Below are positions 28,628-38,568 of a stretch of 64,000 bases of DNA, in pieces. Positions within the stretch are counted from its first letter, which is position 1; each line of letters starts with the position of its first letter. A program made the translations under genes and the position numbers. The stretch covers positions 56,938 through 120,937 of the forward strand of contig CALIJE010000042.1 of NCBI GenBank assembly GCA_938017825.1, read 5' to 3'. The stretch is from an uncultured Flavobacteriaceae bacterium. Lineage in GTDB: Bacteria; Bacteroidota; Bacteroidia; Flavobacteriales; Flavobacteriaceae. Under the pieces are notes generated by a model, which saw only the letters and a list, made by a program, of their open reading frames with translations, was not told the origin of the DNA and made no database searches.

Positions 28628-30529
28628 GTGATAATTATGATTGCCGTGGCACGTAAATATATTTTTGATTTCGATAGTACGTTAACCCGGGTTGAAGCGC
28701 TTGATGTGCTTGCAGAGATGACCTTGCAGGGAAAATCGAATAAGAACGAAATAATCGATGAAATACAGAAGATCACCAATTTAGGAATTGATGGCGATAT
28801 TTCATTTACAGAATCTTTAGAACGACGCATAAAATTGCTCAAGGCGAATAAATCGGATCTAGAGGGCCTGGTTGCCGAACTACGTCAAAAGATTTCTAAA
28901 TCGATTGAATCGAACAAAGAGTTTTTTGAAAAATTTGCGGATGATATCTATGTGATCTCTTGCGGATTCAAAGAGTTTATAGATCCAATAGTAGCCGAAT
29001 ATAACATACCCTCCCATAGGGTGTATGCGAATACCTTTGAGTTTAACGAAGAAGGGGACATTATCGGTTTTGATGAAAATAACCCCCTGTCCCAACATAA
29101 TGGGAAGATAGAGTGCTTGAAACAAATGAACTTGGAAGGTGAGGTTCAGGTCATTGGCGATGGGTATAGCGATTATGTTATGCGCGAAGCAGGTATCGCG
29201 GACAAGTTTTTTGCCTATACAGAAAATGTGCATAGGGATAAGGCCGCAAACAATGCTGATCACGTAACGCCGAACCTAGACGAGTTTTTGTTCGTAAATG
29301 ACCTCCCCAGAAATATCTCATATCCTAAAAACAGAATAAAGATCTTGTTGCTGGAAAATGTGCATCCAGATGCTTTTGAGAATCTGTCTGAGGATGGGTT
29401 TTCCGTTGAACTGGTGAAACACAGTCTTCCAGAGGATGAACTGATCGAAAAGATAAAAGGGGTTCATGTTTTGGGTATTCGTTCCAAAACTCAGGTAACT
29501 GCCAAGGTGCTCGAGGCTGCCAATAAGCTATTGGTGGTCGGTGCATTTTGTATTGGGACGACTCAAATAGACTTAGATCAGTGCAAGAAAAATGGAGTAG
29601 TGGTCTTCAATGCGCCCTACAGCAATACTCGTTCTGTGGTCGAATTGGCGATTGGTGAAATCATTATGCTCATGCGCAGTATATTTCCGAGAAGTACTGA
29701 AATTCATAACGGGCAATGGCAAAAAACCGCTGTTGGGTCTAAGGAAGTAAGAGGCAAGAATCTGGGAATAGTGGGTTATGGCAACATTGGCAAGCAACTT
29801 TCAGTTTTGGCGGAAGCCATTGGTATGCGCGTGTATTACTACGACGTCAATGATAAGTTGTCGCTCGGTAACGCTGTGAAATGCAATAGTTTGGAAGATT
29901 TGTTGAGCGTGTCGGACGTAGTTACCTTACATATCGATGATAACAAAGCGAATAAGAATTTTATAGGTCGAAGGGAAATCAATCAAATGAAGACGGGAGC
30001 GCTGTTGGTAAATCTTTCGCGCGGGTTCGTGATTGATATAGAAGCCTTGGCAGACGCTTTAAAGAATGGCAAATTAGCCGGAGCGGCAATCGATGTATAT
30101 CCCGAAGAGCCAAGGGCCAATGGTCCGTTTTATACAGAATTGCAAGGGCTGCCCAATGTTATCCTAACTCCACATGTTGGGGGAAGTACAGAGGAAGCCC
30201 AGCGCGATATCGCCGGTTTTGTTCCAAATAAGATCATGGAATATATCAACTCGGGTAATACGGTCGATGCGGTAAACTTCCCGAATATTCGCCTTCCTAA
30301 ACAAAGCAATTCGCATCGTTTCTTGCATATTCACAAAAATGTTCCAGGAGTAATGGCAAAAATCAATAAGGTCTTGGCCAAGTATGAAATGAACATTAGC
30401 GGACAATACCTTTCGACCGATAGCGATGTGGGCTACGTAATTTCAGATTTGGATAAGGAGTACAATAAGGAAGTAATCAAGGCACTTAAAAAAGTTGACA
30501 ACACCATAAAATTCAGAGTCCTTTATTAA
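28628..30529 (+). CDS. serA: Fused phosphoserine phosphatase (HAD) - phosphoglycerate dehydrogenase (with ACT domain)
   Basis: DFDSTLT, SCGF, GDGYSD HAD motifs; then D-isomer dehydrogenase LGIVGYGNIGKQL...NLSRGFVID...TPHVGGSTEEAQ, C-terminal ACT. Confidence 0.92.
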   Translation: MIIMIAVARKYIFDFDSTLTRVEALDVLAEMTLQGKSNKNEIIDEIQKITNLGIDGDISFTESLERRIKLLKANKSDLEGLVAELRQKISKSIESNKEFFEKFADDIYVISCGFKEFIDPIVAEYNIPSHRVYANTFEFNEEGDIIGFDENNPLSQHNGKIECLKQMNLEGEVQVIGDGYSDYVMREAGIADKFFAYTENVHRDKAANNADHVTPNLDEFLFVNDLPRNISYPKNRIKILLLENVHPDAFENLSEDGFSVELVKHSLPEDELIEKIKGVHVLGIRSKTQVTAKVLEAANKLLVVGAFCIGTTQIDLDQCKKNGVVVFNAPYSNTRSVVELAIGEIIMLMRSIFPRSTEIHNGQWQKTAVGSKEVRGKNLGIVGYGNIGKQLSVLAEAIGMRVYYYDVNDKLSLGNAVKCNSLEDLLSVSDVVTLHIDDNKANKNFIGRREINQMKTGALLVNLSRGFVIDIEALADALKNGKLAGAAIDVYPEEPRANGPFYTELQGLPNVILTPHVGGSTEEAQRDIAGFVPNKIMEYINSGNTVDAVNFPNIRLPKQSNSHRFLHIHKNVPGVMAKINKVLAKYEMNISGQYLSTDSDVGYVISDLDKEYNKEVIKALKKVDNTIKFRVLY

Positions 30530-30568
30530 AAGGCAACCAAAGTCGAAGCTAGGCGAAACACCATAGAA

Positions 30569-31042
30569 TTACCGATGGTGATAAGGTTCGTTCCGAAATA
30601 TCGTGAAAGCCCGGTACAGTTGTTCCACCATAAATAGGCGAACCATTTGATGGGAAAAGGTCATTTTTGATAAACTTACCTGTCCTGTTGCTTTTTGGTA
30701 CACAGCCTCACTAAAACCATAAGGGCCGCCTATAACGAAGACCAATTGTTTCAATCCCGAATTCATTTTCTTTTGTAAGTATGCTGAGAAGGATATGGAA
30801 TCGTATTGCTTGCCATTTTCATCCAGCAATACCAAAATATCGCCTGTACTCAACTTATTTAGAATCAACTCCCCTTCTTTTTCTTTTTGCTGTGATTCGG
30901 ATAAGTTCTTGGTGTTTTTGATATCGGGAAGAATCTCCAGATCAAATTTTATGTAATGCTGAAGCCTCTTTTCATATACTGAAATAAGCTCTTGCAATGC
31001 CTTATTGTCAGTCTTGCCAATAGCCAGAAGTTTAATGTTCAT
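30569..31042 (-). CDS. rlmH: 23S rRNA (pseudouridine1915-N3)-methyltransferase RlmH
   Basis: FVIGGPYGFSEAVYQKA...SLSKMTFSHQMVRLFMVEQLYRAFTI...PYHH. Confidence 0.97.
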   Translation of the reverse strand: MNIKLLAIGKTDNKALQELISVYEKRLQHYIKFDLEILPDIKNTKNLSESQQKEKEGELILNKLSTGDILVLLDENGKQYDSISFSAYLQKKMNSGLKQLVFVIGGPYGFSEAVYQKATGQVSLSKMTFSHQMVRLFMVEQLYRAFTIFRNEPYHHR

Positions 31043-31113
31043 GGGTCAAAGTTAAATGATTTTCTGTATTGGGATTTGTTTTTCTTAAATTAGCCACCAA
31101 CAAAAATGCAGCA

Positions 31114-31971
31114 ATGATTTCCCAAGAACAATTCGATTTTGAAGTAGAAAATATCATTAAAAATGCCATACGTGAAGATGTCGGTGATGGTGACCATAGC
31201 TCCTTGGCATGTATTCCGGCCACCGCCAACGGCAAGGCAAAATTACTGGTAAAAGATGAGGGTATTGTTGCCGGAGTTGAATTCGCCAAGAAGGTCTTCG
31301 AATATGTTGATCCTGCAATGAATGTTGAGACTTTAATGAATGATGGCGCCGAGGTGAAGTATGGCGATATTGTATTTTATGTGGAAGGGAGTTCCCAAAG
31401 TATTTTAAAAGCGGAACGCTTGGTTTTGAATGCAATGCAGAGAATGAGTGCGATTGCAACCAAAACAAGGTCATTCGTAAAACTATTGGAAGGTACGTCC
31501 ACTAAGATACTGGATACAAGAAAAACCACACCCGGCCTCCGTGCCTTAGAGAAATGGGCCGTTAAAATTGGAGGTGGTGAGAATCACCGCTTTGCCCTAT
31601 ACGATATGATAATGCTCAAAGACAATCATATCGATTTCGCAGGTGGGGTTACCAAGGCCATTGATAAAACCCTTGAATACTTGAAGAACACCGGGAGAGA
31701 TTTGAAGATAATCGTTGAGGCCCGCAGTTTAGAGGAAATTCAAGAGATACTTTTGTCTGATGGTGTGTACCGCATACTCATTGACAACTTCAACTATGAA
31801 GATACGCGAAGGGCCGTTGCACTGATTGGGAACAAATGTTTGACAGAATCCTCTGGAGGGATAAACGAGAAAACCATTCGTAATTATGCCGACTGTGGGG
31901 TAGATTACATTTCCTCTGGTGCATTAACACATTCGGTATATAATATGGATCTGAGTCTAAAAGCTGTTTAG
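31114..31971 (+). CDS. nadC: Nicotinate-nucleotide pyrophosphorylase (carboxylating)
   Basis: DTRKTTPGLRALEKWAVKIGGGENHRFALYDMIMLKDNH; start 31114 (MISQEQF) preferred over 31069. Confidence 0.96.
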   Translation: MISQEQFDFEVENIIKNAIREDVGDGDHSSLACIPATANGKAKLLVKDEGIVAGVEFAKKVFEYVDPAMNVETLMNDGAEVKYGDIVFYVEGSSQSILKAERLVLNAMQRMSAIATKTRSFVKLLEGTSTKILDTRKTTPGLRALEKWAVKIGGGENHRFALYDMIMLKDNHIDFAGGVTKAIDKTLEYLKNTGRDLKIIVEARSLEEIQEILLSDGVYRILIDNFNYEDTRRAVALIGNKCLTESSGGINEKTIRNYADCGVDYISSGALTHSVYNMDLSLKAV

Positions 31972-32952
31972 ATGTCGGCTGAAATCGAAGAAAAACTCGC
32001 AAAAATACCAGTGATAAACTGGCTGGTGGTTGTCTTGAAAAAGATAAAACTTCCGGGTTTCGAAGGCCTGTCGATTTATGATCTAAGCGAGATGTACATT
32101 CGCGGAATTCTTAGGGGAGCCCTCTCTACAAGGGCGAGCTCAATCGCTTTCAGCCTGTTTATGGCCTTGTTTCCACTGTTGATTTTTATGGTAACCCTCG
32201 TACCTTTTCTAGTATCGTACATCAGTATTGAGAATGCCAATTTCGATGCGGAATTTTTGTCGTTCTTAGAATCTTTCCTACCCTCGGCGACGGGAGATTA
32301 TTTTGGGGATATTTTTCAACAGATAAAAGATCAAAAGCGTGGTGGTTTACTATCATCTTCTTTTATTATATCAATATTCTTGATGGCCAATGGGGTGAAT
32401 TCCATATTCGGTGGTTTTGAAAATTCCTATCATGTAGACCTCACTCGAAATTTCTTTAGACAATACCTTTTTGCCTTGATGGTTGGGCTCATTCTTTCTA
32501 TATTGATCATTGTTGGTTTTGTTGCCTTTGTTTATTTTGAAGTATATATCCTTGGTTATTTGAAAGAATTTGCAGAGCGTACAAGCGGCAGTATTTTAGA
32601 TAATGATGAATTGATCGGTATTCAAATCGGTAAGTTTCTGTTCTTTATAGTACTGTCTTATCTTACCACGGCAACCCTGTATTACTTTGGCACGAGAGAG
32701 GGAAAGCAAGCAAAGTTCTTCTCAGCAGGAGCCTTGATGACGACCATACTTTTTATACTTACATCTTATCTTTTTGGTGTATATGTTGACAAAATAGCCA
32801 GATACAACGAATTATATGGTGCGTTGGGCGGTTTGTTGATATTGATGGTCTACATCTGGTTAAATTCCAATATCTTGTTACTCGGCTTTGAGCTGAATGC
32901 CTCTTTAAATTGGCTAAGAAAAAACTACAATACCAATGAGATTACAAAATAG
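31972..32952 (+). CDS. YihY/BrkB-family membrane protein
   Basis: STRASSIAFSLFMALFPLLIFMVTLVPF; multi-TM. Confidence 0.9.
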   Translation: MSAEIEEKLAKIPVINWLVVVLKKIKLPGFEGLSIYDLSEMYIRGILRGALSTRASSIAFSLFMALFPLLIFMVTLVPFLVSYISIENANFDAEFLSFLESFLPSATGDYFGDIFQQIKDQKRGGLLSSSFIISIFLMANGVNSIFGGFENSYHVDLTRNFFRQYLFALMVGLILSILIIVGFVAFVYFEVYILGYLKEFAERTSGSILDNDELIGIQIGKFLFFIVLSYLTTATLYYFGTREGKQAKFFSAGALMTTILFILTSYLFGVYVDKIARYNELYGALGGLLILMVYIWLNSNILLLGFELNASLNWLRKNYNTNEITK

Positions 32953-33373
32953 GATTTTGCTTTTAATCCTGCTTAGCTTTGCAACAGTAGGATATGGACA
33001 GACGGTGTTCGGAAAATGGAAAACAATCGATGACCGAACAGGCAATCCGAAAGCCATTATAGATATCTACGAAAAAGATGGAAAGATGTATGGCAAGGTT
33101 ATCAAAATCGTTGAAAAGGGGAAGGAAAATTCGCTTTGCACCAAGTGTGATGGCGATTTAAAAGACAAACCAGTAGTCGGAATGCGCATCATAGATGCTG
33201 CCGAGCACAAAGGTGACGGTGTATATAAGGGTGATACCCTTTTTGACCCAGAACAGGCAATGACGTTCCGTTGTAAAATCTGGTTAGATCCCGAAAATTC
33301 AGATCAGCTTAAAGTACGTGGCTATCTTGCCTTTATTTACCGCACCCAGACCTGGGTACGTGTTGATGGGTAG
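32936..33373 (+). CDS. DUF2147 secreted protein
   Basis: FGKWKTIDDRTGNPKAIIDIYEKDGKMYGKV. Confidence 0.88.
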   Translation: MRLQNRILLLILLSFATVGYGQTVFGKWKTIDDRTGNPKAIIDIYEKDGKMYGKVIKIVEKGKENSLCTKCDGDLKDKPVVGMRIIDAAEHKGDGVYKGDTLFDPEQAMTFRCKIWLDPENSDQLKVRGYLAFIYRTQTWVRVDG

Positions 33374-33384
33374 TATGTAATATT

Positions 33385-35841
33385 ATGCAGTATTTCATTG
33401 ATGTAATACTTCCGATTCCCTTAGAGAAATTGTTCACGTATTCCATTTCGGAGGCTGAAGCGGAATTTCTCCGCCCAGGTATGCGTGTTGCGGTGCCTTT
33501 TGGTAAATCCAAAATATATACCGGCTTGGTCAACAAGGTGCATCAAACCCCACCATCAGTATATGAGGCCAAGGAAATTCATCAAATATTGGATGACCAG
33601 CCCTTGGTCAATGAAGTTCAGTTAAAGCACTGGACTTGGATCGCCGATTACTACATGTGCACGCTAGGAGAGGTTGTCAGAAGTGCCTTGCCGAGTGCCT
33701 TTCTACTGGAAAGCGAGACCTTGATTCTCAAAAACACCCAAGCCATGGTCGTCGAAGGAGAATTAAAGGATGATGAGTTTTTGGTGTATGAAGCCTTACA
33801 ACATCAATCAATGCTGAAAGTACATGAGGTAAGTGCTATCGTGGAACGAAAAAATGTTTTGCCGGTACTGAACCGTTTGTTAGACAAGAAGGTTATCCAC
33901 TTAAAAGAGGAGGTGTATGAGAAATATCGGCCCAAATTGGTGCGATATGTGCAATTGGGCAAAGCGTACCAAAGCGAAACCGAATTAGAGGAATTGTTAA
34001 ATTCATTGACCCGAGCACCAAAACAAAGTCAGGTTGTGTTAGCGCTATTTCAACTAAGGGCGGAGGTACAAAAACCTATTAAGGTGTCAGAATTGGAACA
34101 AAAGAGTGGTGGTTCAAAAGCGGTAATAAAATCCTTAATAGATAAAGGTATTCTGGAGGAATACTATATTCAGACCGATCGTGTAAATTATGAAAAAGAA
34201 GTAGATGACAGGGCGTTGAAAGAGCTTAATACTTATCAAAAAGATGCTTTAGATGAAATATCTCAAAGCTTTGAAAAAGAAAAAGTTACGTTACTTCATG
34301 GTGTTACCTCATCCGGAAAAACAGAGGTGTATGTACAATTGATAGATAAGTGTTTGAAAGCTGGGAAACAAGCGTTGTATCTGCTGCCTGAGATTGCATT
34401 GACGACACAATTGATCACACGCTTACAAGCCTATTTTGGTGAGCAAATATCGGTGTATCATTCTAAGTACACAGTCTTTGAACGGGTTGAAGTCTGGAAG
34501 AATGTTATCGACAAAAAACGCAAGGCCCAAGTGGTCATAGGAGCAAGATCATCTTTGTTTTTGCCATTTAGCAATTTGGGACTGATTTTGATCGATGAGG
34601 AGCATGAAAGCAGCTTTAAGCAATTTGATCCCGCTCCCAGATATCATGCTCGAGATGCCGCCATAGTTCTTGGCAAGCTACATAAGGCAAACGTATTACT
34701 TGGTTCGGCCACCCCAAGTATCGAAACTTTTAGAAATGCCCAAACCGGAAAATACGGCTATGCCACTATTGATCGGCGCTTTGGGAATGTCTTAATGCCC
34801 GAAATCGAATTGGTCGATATCAAGGAACAAACCAGAAAGCGAAGAATGAATGGCCACTTTTCCGAGCGACTTTTGGCAGAGATGACCGAATCGTTGGCGG
34901 CAGGTGAACAGATTATCCTATTTCAAAACAGGAGAGGTTTCGCTCCAATAGTGGAGTGCAATACCTGTGGCCATTCGCCGCAATGCCCGAACTGTGATGT
35001 AAGTCTAACCTATCATCAATATAAAAAACAACTGCGCTGTCATTACTGTAGTCACCATATTGCGCTCCAGGAAAGCTGCCAGGCGTGCGGGAGTCAAACT
35101 TTGGATACCAAGGGTTTTGGCACTGAACAGGTCGAGAAAGAAGTACAGGCACTATTCCCTGAGGCGAAGGTCTCTCGAATGGATTTGGATACTACACGTG
35201 GTAAACACGGTTATGAAAAAATAATCACGGCTTTCGAACAACAAGAAATGGATATTCTTGTGGGTACTCAGATGCTCACCAAAGGATTGGATTTTAGGAA
35301 TGTTTCGCTTGTAGGAATAATGAATGCGGATTCGCTTTTGAACTTTCCTGATTATAGGGCACATGAGCGCTGTTTTCAATTATTGACGCAGGTTGCCGGT
35401 AGGGCAGGGCGCACTCAAAAAAGGGGTCGGGTTATCGTACAGACCTACAATCCGTTTCATCAAATTCTAAATCAGGTTTCGACCAATGATTATGATTCAA
35501 TGTACAAGGAGCAACTTTATGAGCGTGAGCAATATAAGTACCCTCCTGCGAATAAGATCATTAGAATCACTTTTAAACACAAAGAGTACAATCGCCTAAA
35601 TGAAGCTTCTGAATGGTTTGCAAAAGGCCTAAGAAGTGCTATGGGAACCAATGTATTAGGGCCTGAGTTTCCGCCAGTGGCACGGATCAGGAATCTATAC
35701 TTGAAGCACGTAATCGTGAAAATCGAACATAAGACATCCGTTAAGAGCATCAAGGCAGGTATTAAGAGGGTAGAGCGGTCATTTAATGCTATTTCCCAAT
35801 TTAGGAGTGTTCGGGTGTTGTACAATGTAGACCATTTGTAG
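33385..35841 (+). CDS. priA: Primosomal protein N' (replication restart helicase)
   Basis: GVTSSGKTEVY, DEEH, zinc cysteines CNTCGHSPQCPNCD...CHYCSHH. Confidence 0.97.
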   Translation: MQYFIDVILPIPLEKLFTYSISEAEAEFLRPGMRVAVPFGKSKIYTGLVNKVHQTPPSVYEAKEIHQILDDQPLVNEVQLKHWTWIADYYMCTLGEVVRSALPSAFLLESETLILKNTQAMVVEGELKDDEFLVYEALQHQSMLKVHEVSAIVERKNVLPVLNRLLDKKVIHLKEEVYEKYRPKLVRYVQLGKAYQSETELEELLNSLTRAPKQSQVVLALFQLRAEVQKPIKVSELEQKSGGSKAVIKSLIDKGILEEYYIQTDRVNYEKEVDDRALKELNTYQKDALDEISQSFEKEKVTLLHGVTSSGKTEVYVQLIDKCLKAGKQALYLLPEIALTTQLITRLQAYFGEQISVYHSKYTVFERVEVWKNVIDKKRKAQVVIGARSSLFLPFSNLGLILIDEEHESSFKQFDPAPRYHARDAAIVLGKLHKANVLLGSATPSIETFRNAQTGKYGYATIDRRFGNVLMPEIELVDIKEQTRKRRMNGHFSERLLAEMTESLAAGEQIILFQNRRGFAPIVECNTCGHSPQCPNCDVSLTYHQYKKQLRCHYCSHHIALQESCQACGSQTLDTKGFGTEQVEKEVQALFPEAKVSRMDLDTTRGKHGYEKIITAFEQQEMDILVGTQMLTKGLDFRNVSLVGIMNADSLLNFPDYRAHERCFQLLTQVAGRAGRTQKRGRVIVQTYNPFHQILNQVSTNDYDSMYKEQLYEREQYKYPPANKIIRITFKHKEYNRLNEASEWFAKGLRSAMGTNVLGPEFPPVARIRNLYLKHVIVKIEHKTSVKSIKAGIKRVERSFNAISQFRSVRVLYNVDHL

Positions 35842-35859
35842 TAGGTTGCATAAACAAAA

Positions 35860-35900
35860 TAAAAAAGCCGCTATGTTCCATTGAACATAGCGGCTCCGTG
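35860..35900. terminator. Bidirectional terminator
   Basis: AAAAAAGCCGCTATGTTCCATTGAACATAGCGGCT between convergent priA and LytTR gene. Confidence 0.85.
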
Positions 35901-35917
35901 TTTTAAAAGACGTGTGC

Positions 35918-36610
35918 TTAAACGTTGCTCAATGCTTCCGCCAACTCGGTCTTTTTGTTTCTACTTAATGGAATGGATCTTCCACTTACTTCAACATTTT
36001 TACTGTTGAATTTCTCGATTTTTTCCAAGTTAACGATATACGACTTGTGTATTCTTAAAAACTTTTCGGCAGGCAATTGCTTTTCGAAAGATTTCATAGT
36101 TGACAAGATTACGATGTTCGCTTCGTCGGTAACCAATTTAATGTAGTCACCAAGCGCTTCGATCCACTTAATATCGTTTAGGATAACTTTTCTTTTCTTC
36201 AGGTTACTTTTCACAAAGATATGCTCCTCATCTTCCTGTACTTTGTGCATTTGCTCATACTTGGCAACCGCACGTCGTATAGAGGCATCAAAACGAGCCA
36301 TTGTAATAGGTTTGTGCAAGTAATCCGTTACGTCGTAATCAAAGGCTTTAAGCGCATAATCGGGCTTTCCAGTGATTAAAATTACCTGAGGACTGTTTTC
36401 AAGAGACTCGAGTAGGTCGAATCCGTTGATAATAGGCATTTCAACGTCTAGGAAAATTAAGTCAATTTCATTGTTCTTGATGCCGTTCTTGGCCTCGATC
36501 GCGTTGCTGTACTCTGCCACCATAGCAAGGTTTGGATGATTGTTCACCAACTTCGCGACAGCCATTCGTTGCATTGACGAATCGTCTACGATAATACTTC
36601 TTAATTTCAT
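35918..36610 (-). CDS. LytTR-family response regulator
   Basis: Receiver (LIFLDVEMPIINGFDLLESL) and LytTR output (FLRIHKSYIVNLEKIEKFNSKNVEVSGRSIPLSRNKK). Confidence 0.95.
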   Translation of the reverse strand: MKLRSIIVDDSSMQRMAVAKLVNNHPNLAMVAEYSNAIEAKNGIKNNEIDLIFLDVEMPIINGFDLLESLENSPQVILITGKPDYALKAFDYDVTDYLHKPITMARFDASIRRAVAKYEQMHKVQEDEEHIFVKSNLKKRKVILNDIKWIEALGDYIKLVTDEANIVILSTMKSFEKQLPAEKFLRIHKSYIVNLEKIEKFNSKNVEVSGRSIPLSRNKKTELAEALSNV

Positions 36611-36722
36611 AAATGGGTTGATTTGTGGGGTTAAATCATCGTCAAAGTACTAAAAAAACACGTTGAACTGCAATAAAAATTGTTAACAATCGGGTTAGTT
36701 TTGTTCCATGTTGATGACCATA

Positions 36723-36740
36723 GGTTAAGATTTGGTTAAG
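36723..36740. repeat. Tandem direct repeat GGTTAAG x2 at 11-bp period
   Basis: GGTTAAG 36723-36729 and 36734-36740, related GGTTAG at 36693-36698. Confidence 0.5.
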
Positions 36741-36788
36741 TTCGATTTATGATTCTGTTCAAACTATAACGAAGAAAAAACGGTTTTC

Positions 36789-36819
36789 TTGTGAAGTGTA
36801 GTAAATATTCCTATTTTTG
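36789..36819 (+). promoter_or_regulatory. Bacteroidota-type promoter for rpsF operon
   Basis: TTG-N20-TATTTTTG. Confidence 0.7.
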
Positions 36820-36843
36820 CACTCCAAAATTAAAATTTTATAT

Positions 36844-37182
36844 ATGAACAATTACGAAACTGTTTTCATTTTGAATCCCGTGCTTTCTGACGAACAGATT
36901 GCGGAAACAGTAAAGAAGTTCGAGAATTTCTTAACTAAGAATGGAGCCAAAATGGTCGCCAAGGAAAATTGGGGGCTGAAGAAATTGGCCTATCCTATCC
37001 AACACAAAAAAAGTGGTTTTTACCACTTGTTCGAATTTACCGGTCCCGGTGAGGTGGTAACGCCTTACGAGCAAGAATTTAGAAGGGACGAACGTGTGAT
37101 GCGTTTTTTAACGGTAAAATTAGATAAGCACGCCATCGAGTGGGCAGAAAAAAGAAGAACAAGGTTAAAAGCTAAAGCATAA
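36844..37182 (+). CDS. rpsF: 30S ribosomal protein S6
   Basis: [23 protein letters not shown]...; start 36844 preferred over 36817. Confidence 0.97.
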   Translation: MNNYETVFILNPVLSDEQIAETVKKFENFLTKNGAKMVAKENWGLKKLAYPIQHKKSGFYHLFEFTGPGEVVTPYEQEFRRDERVMRFLTVKLDKHAIEWAEKRRTRLKAKA

Positions 37183-37187
37183 AGGAT

Positions 37188-37484
37188 ATGGCATCAATAG
37201 AACAACAGGCAAAAGGTAAAAAAGATGGGGAAATCAGATATCTGACCCCATTGAATATCGAAACGAACACCAAAAAGAAATACTGTAGATTTAAAAAATC
37301 GGGTATCAAGTATATCGATTATAAAGATCCAGATTTCTTAATGAAGTTGGTCAATGAACAAGGTAAGTTACTTCCTAGAAGACTTACCGGTACTTCTTTG
37401 AAATACCAAAGAAAAGTGGCGCAGGCCGTAAAACGTGCGCGTCACATAGCATTAATGCCTTACGTTGGCGATTTATTAAAATAA
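37188..37484 (+). CDS. rpsR: 30S ribosomal protein S18
   Basis: [62 protein letters not shown]. Confidence 0.98.
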   Translation: MASIEQQAKGKKDGEIRYLTPLNIETNTKKKYCRFKKSGIKYIDYKDPDFLMKLVNEQGKLLPRRLTGTSLKYQRKVAQAVKRARHIALMPYVGDLLK

Positions 37485-37497
37485 AAGAAGAAGCACC

Positions 37498-37950
37498 ATG
37501 GAATTGATATTAAAGCAAGACGTAGAGCATTTGGGTTTTAAAGACGATGTCGTACAGGTAAAGAGCGGCTATGGTCGCAATTTCTTGATTCCAAGAGGTA
37601 TGGCCGCCATGGCCACGCCATCTGCAAAAAAAGTCTTGGAAGAGAATTTGAGACAACGCGCCCACAAAGAGAAAAAAGTTATAGATGCGGCCAATAAGAC
37701 CGCTGACGCTTTAAAGACTCTTGAGATAAAAATACCTGCGAAGGTAGGTACAGGCGATAAATTGTTCGGTTCGGTAACGAACATCGATTTGGCAACGGCC
37801 CTCGGTAAAGAAGGTCATGAGATCGAAAAGAAATTCATCAGCATTCAAGGAGGTAGCGTAAAGCGATTAGGGCCATATAATGCAAAAGTTAGATTGCACA
37901 GAGATGTTGTAGTTGATTTGGCGTTTGAGGTTACTGCGGCCAAAAGCTAA
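37498..37950 (+). CDS. rplI: 50S ribosomal protein L9
   Basis: MELILKQDVEHLGFKDDVVQVKSGYGRNFLIPRGMA. Confidence 0.98.
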   Translation: MELILKQDVEHLGFKDDVVQVKSGYGRNFLIPRGMAAMATPSAKKVLEENLRQRAHKEKKVIDAANKTADALKTLEIKIPAKVGTGDKLFGSVTNIDLATALGKEGHEIEKKFISIQGGSVKRLGPYNAKVRLHRDVVVDLAFEVTAAKS

Positions 37951-37966
37951 GACTTGATATTGTAAA

Positions 37967-38004
37967 AATCCGAGCCTTTCAGAATTACTGGAAGGCTTTT
38001 TTAT
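37967..38004 (+). terminator. Terminator of rpsF-rpsR-rplI operon
   Basis: AGCCTTTCAGAATTACTGGAAGGCTTTTTT. Confidence 0.8.
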
Positions 38005-38012
38005 GGCATGAA

Positions 38013-38483
38013 ATGAAATATACAAGACTAACAAAACAACAACTGGAAGAGCTAAAGCCCGAATTCATCAATTTTTTGGCCACCCAACAAATAACCGGGG
38101 AGGAGTGGAAACTCCTAAAAGAGGATCAGCCCAATGTAGCAGAAGATGAAGTTGACGTATTTAGCGATTTGGTCTGGGAGGGTGTCATGACCAAAGTGGG
38201 ATATATCGAGAATATCTCTGCACAGCACATGCATCTTTTTCATTGTTCCGAAAAAGAAATGAAATTGATATCGGTCAAAGTAATGAATCCAGACATAGAT
38301 CTTACAACGAGTATTGGTTTCAGCTGGTTCAAGAAAAACTGGCAATCTGACTTTGTAGAATACCTCACGGCTTCGAAGGCCTATACCGAAGACAAAAATC
38401 TTGACAAGTTTTCCCTAATCCAAAAGGGAGGGGTGATTACCAAGGGCGAATTGTATCAATGGTTTGAAAAAGTGATCGGTTAG
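38013..38483 (+). CDS. Hypothetical protein (DUF6495-like)
   Basis: 156 aa, MKYTRLTKQQLEELKPEFINFLATQQITGEEW; family name from recall. Confidence 0.7.
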   Translation: MKYTRLTKQQLEELKPEFINFLATQQITGEEWKLLKEDQPNVAEDEVDVFSDLVWEGVMTKVGYIENISAQHMHLFHCSEKEMKLISVKVMNPDIDLTTSIGFSWFKKNWQSDFVEYLTASKAYTEDKNLDKFSLIQKGGVITKGELYQWFEKVIG

Positions 38484-38520
38484 CTAGTGACTATTGATAA
38501 AATCTAATTATTCATGTGCT

Positions 38521-38551
38521 TTGCACCGAATACCATCTAATCCTATATTTG
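38521..38551 (+). promoter_or_regulatory. Bacteroidota-type promoter for hisS
   Basis: TTG-N20-TATATTTG; ATG at 38569 gives a very short leader. Confidence 0.65.
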
Positions 38552-38568
38552 TAGCACAATAAAACCAA

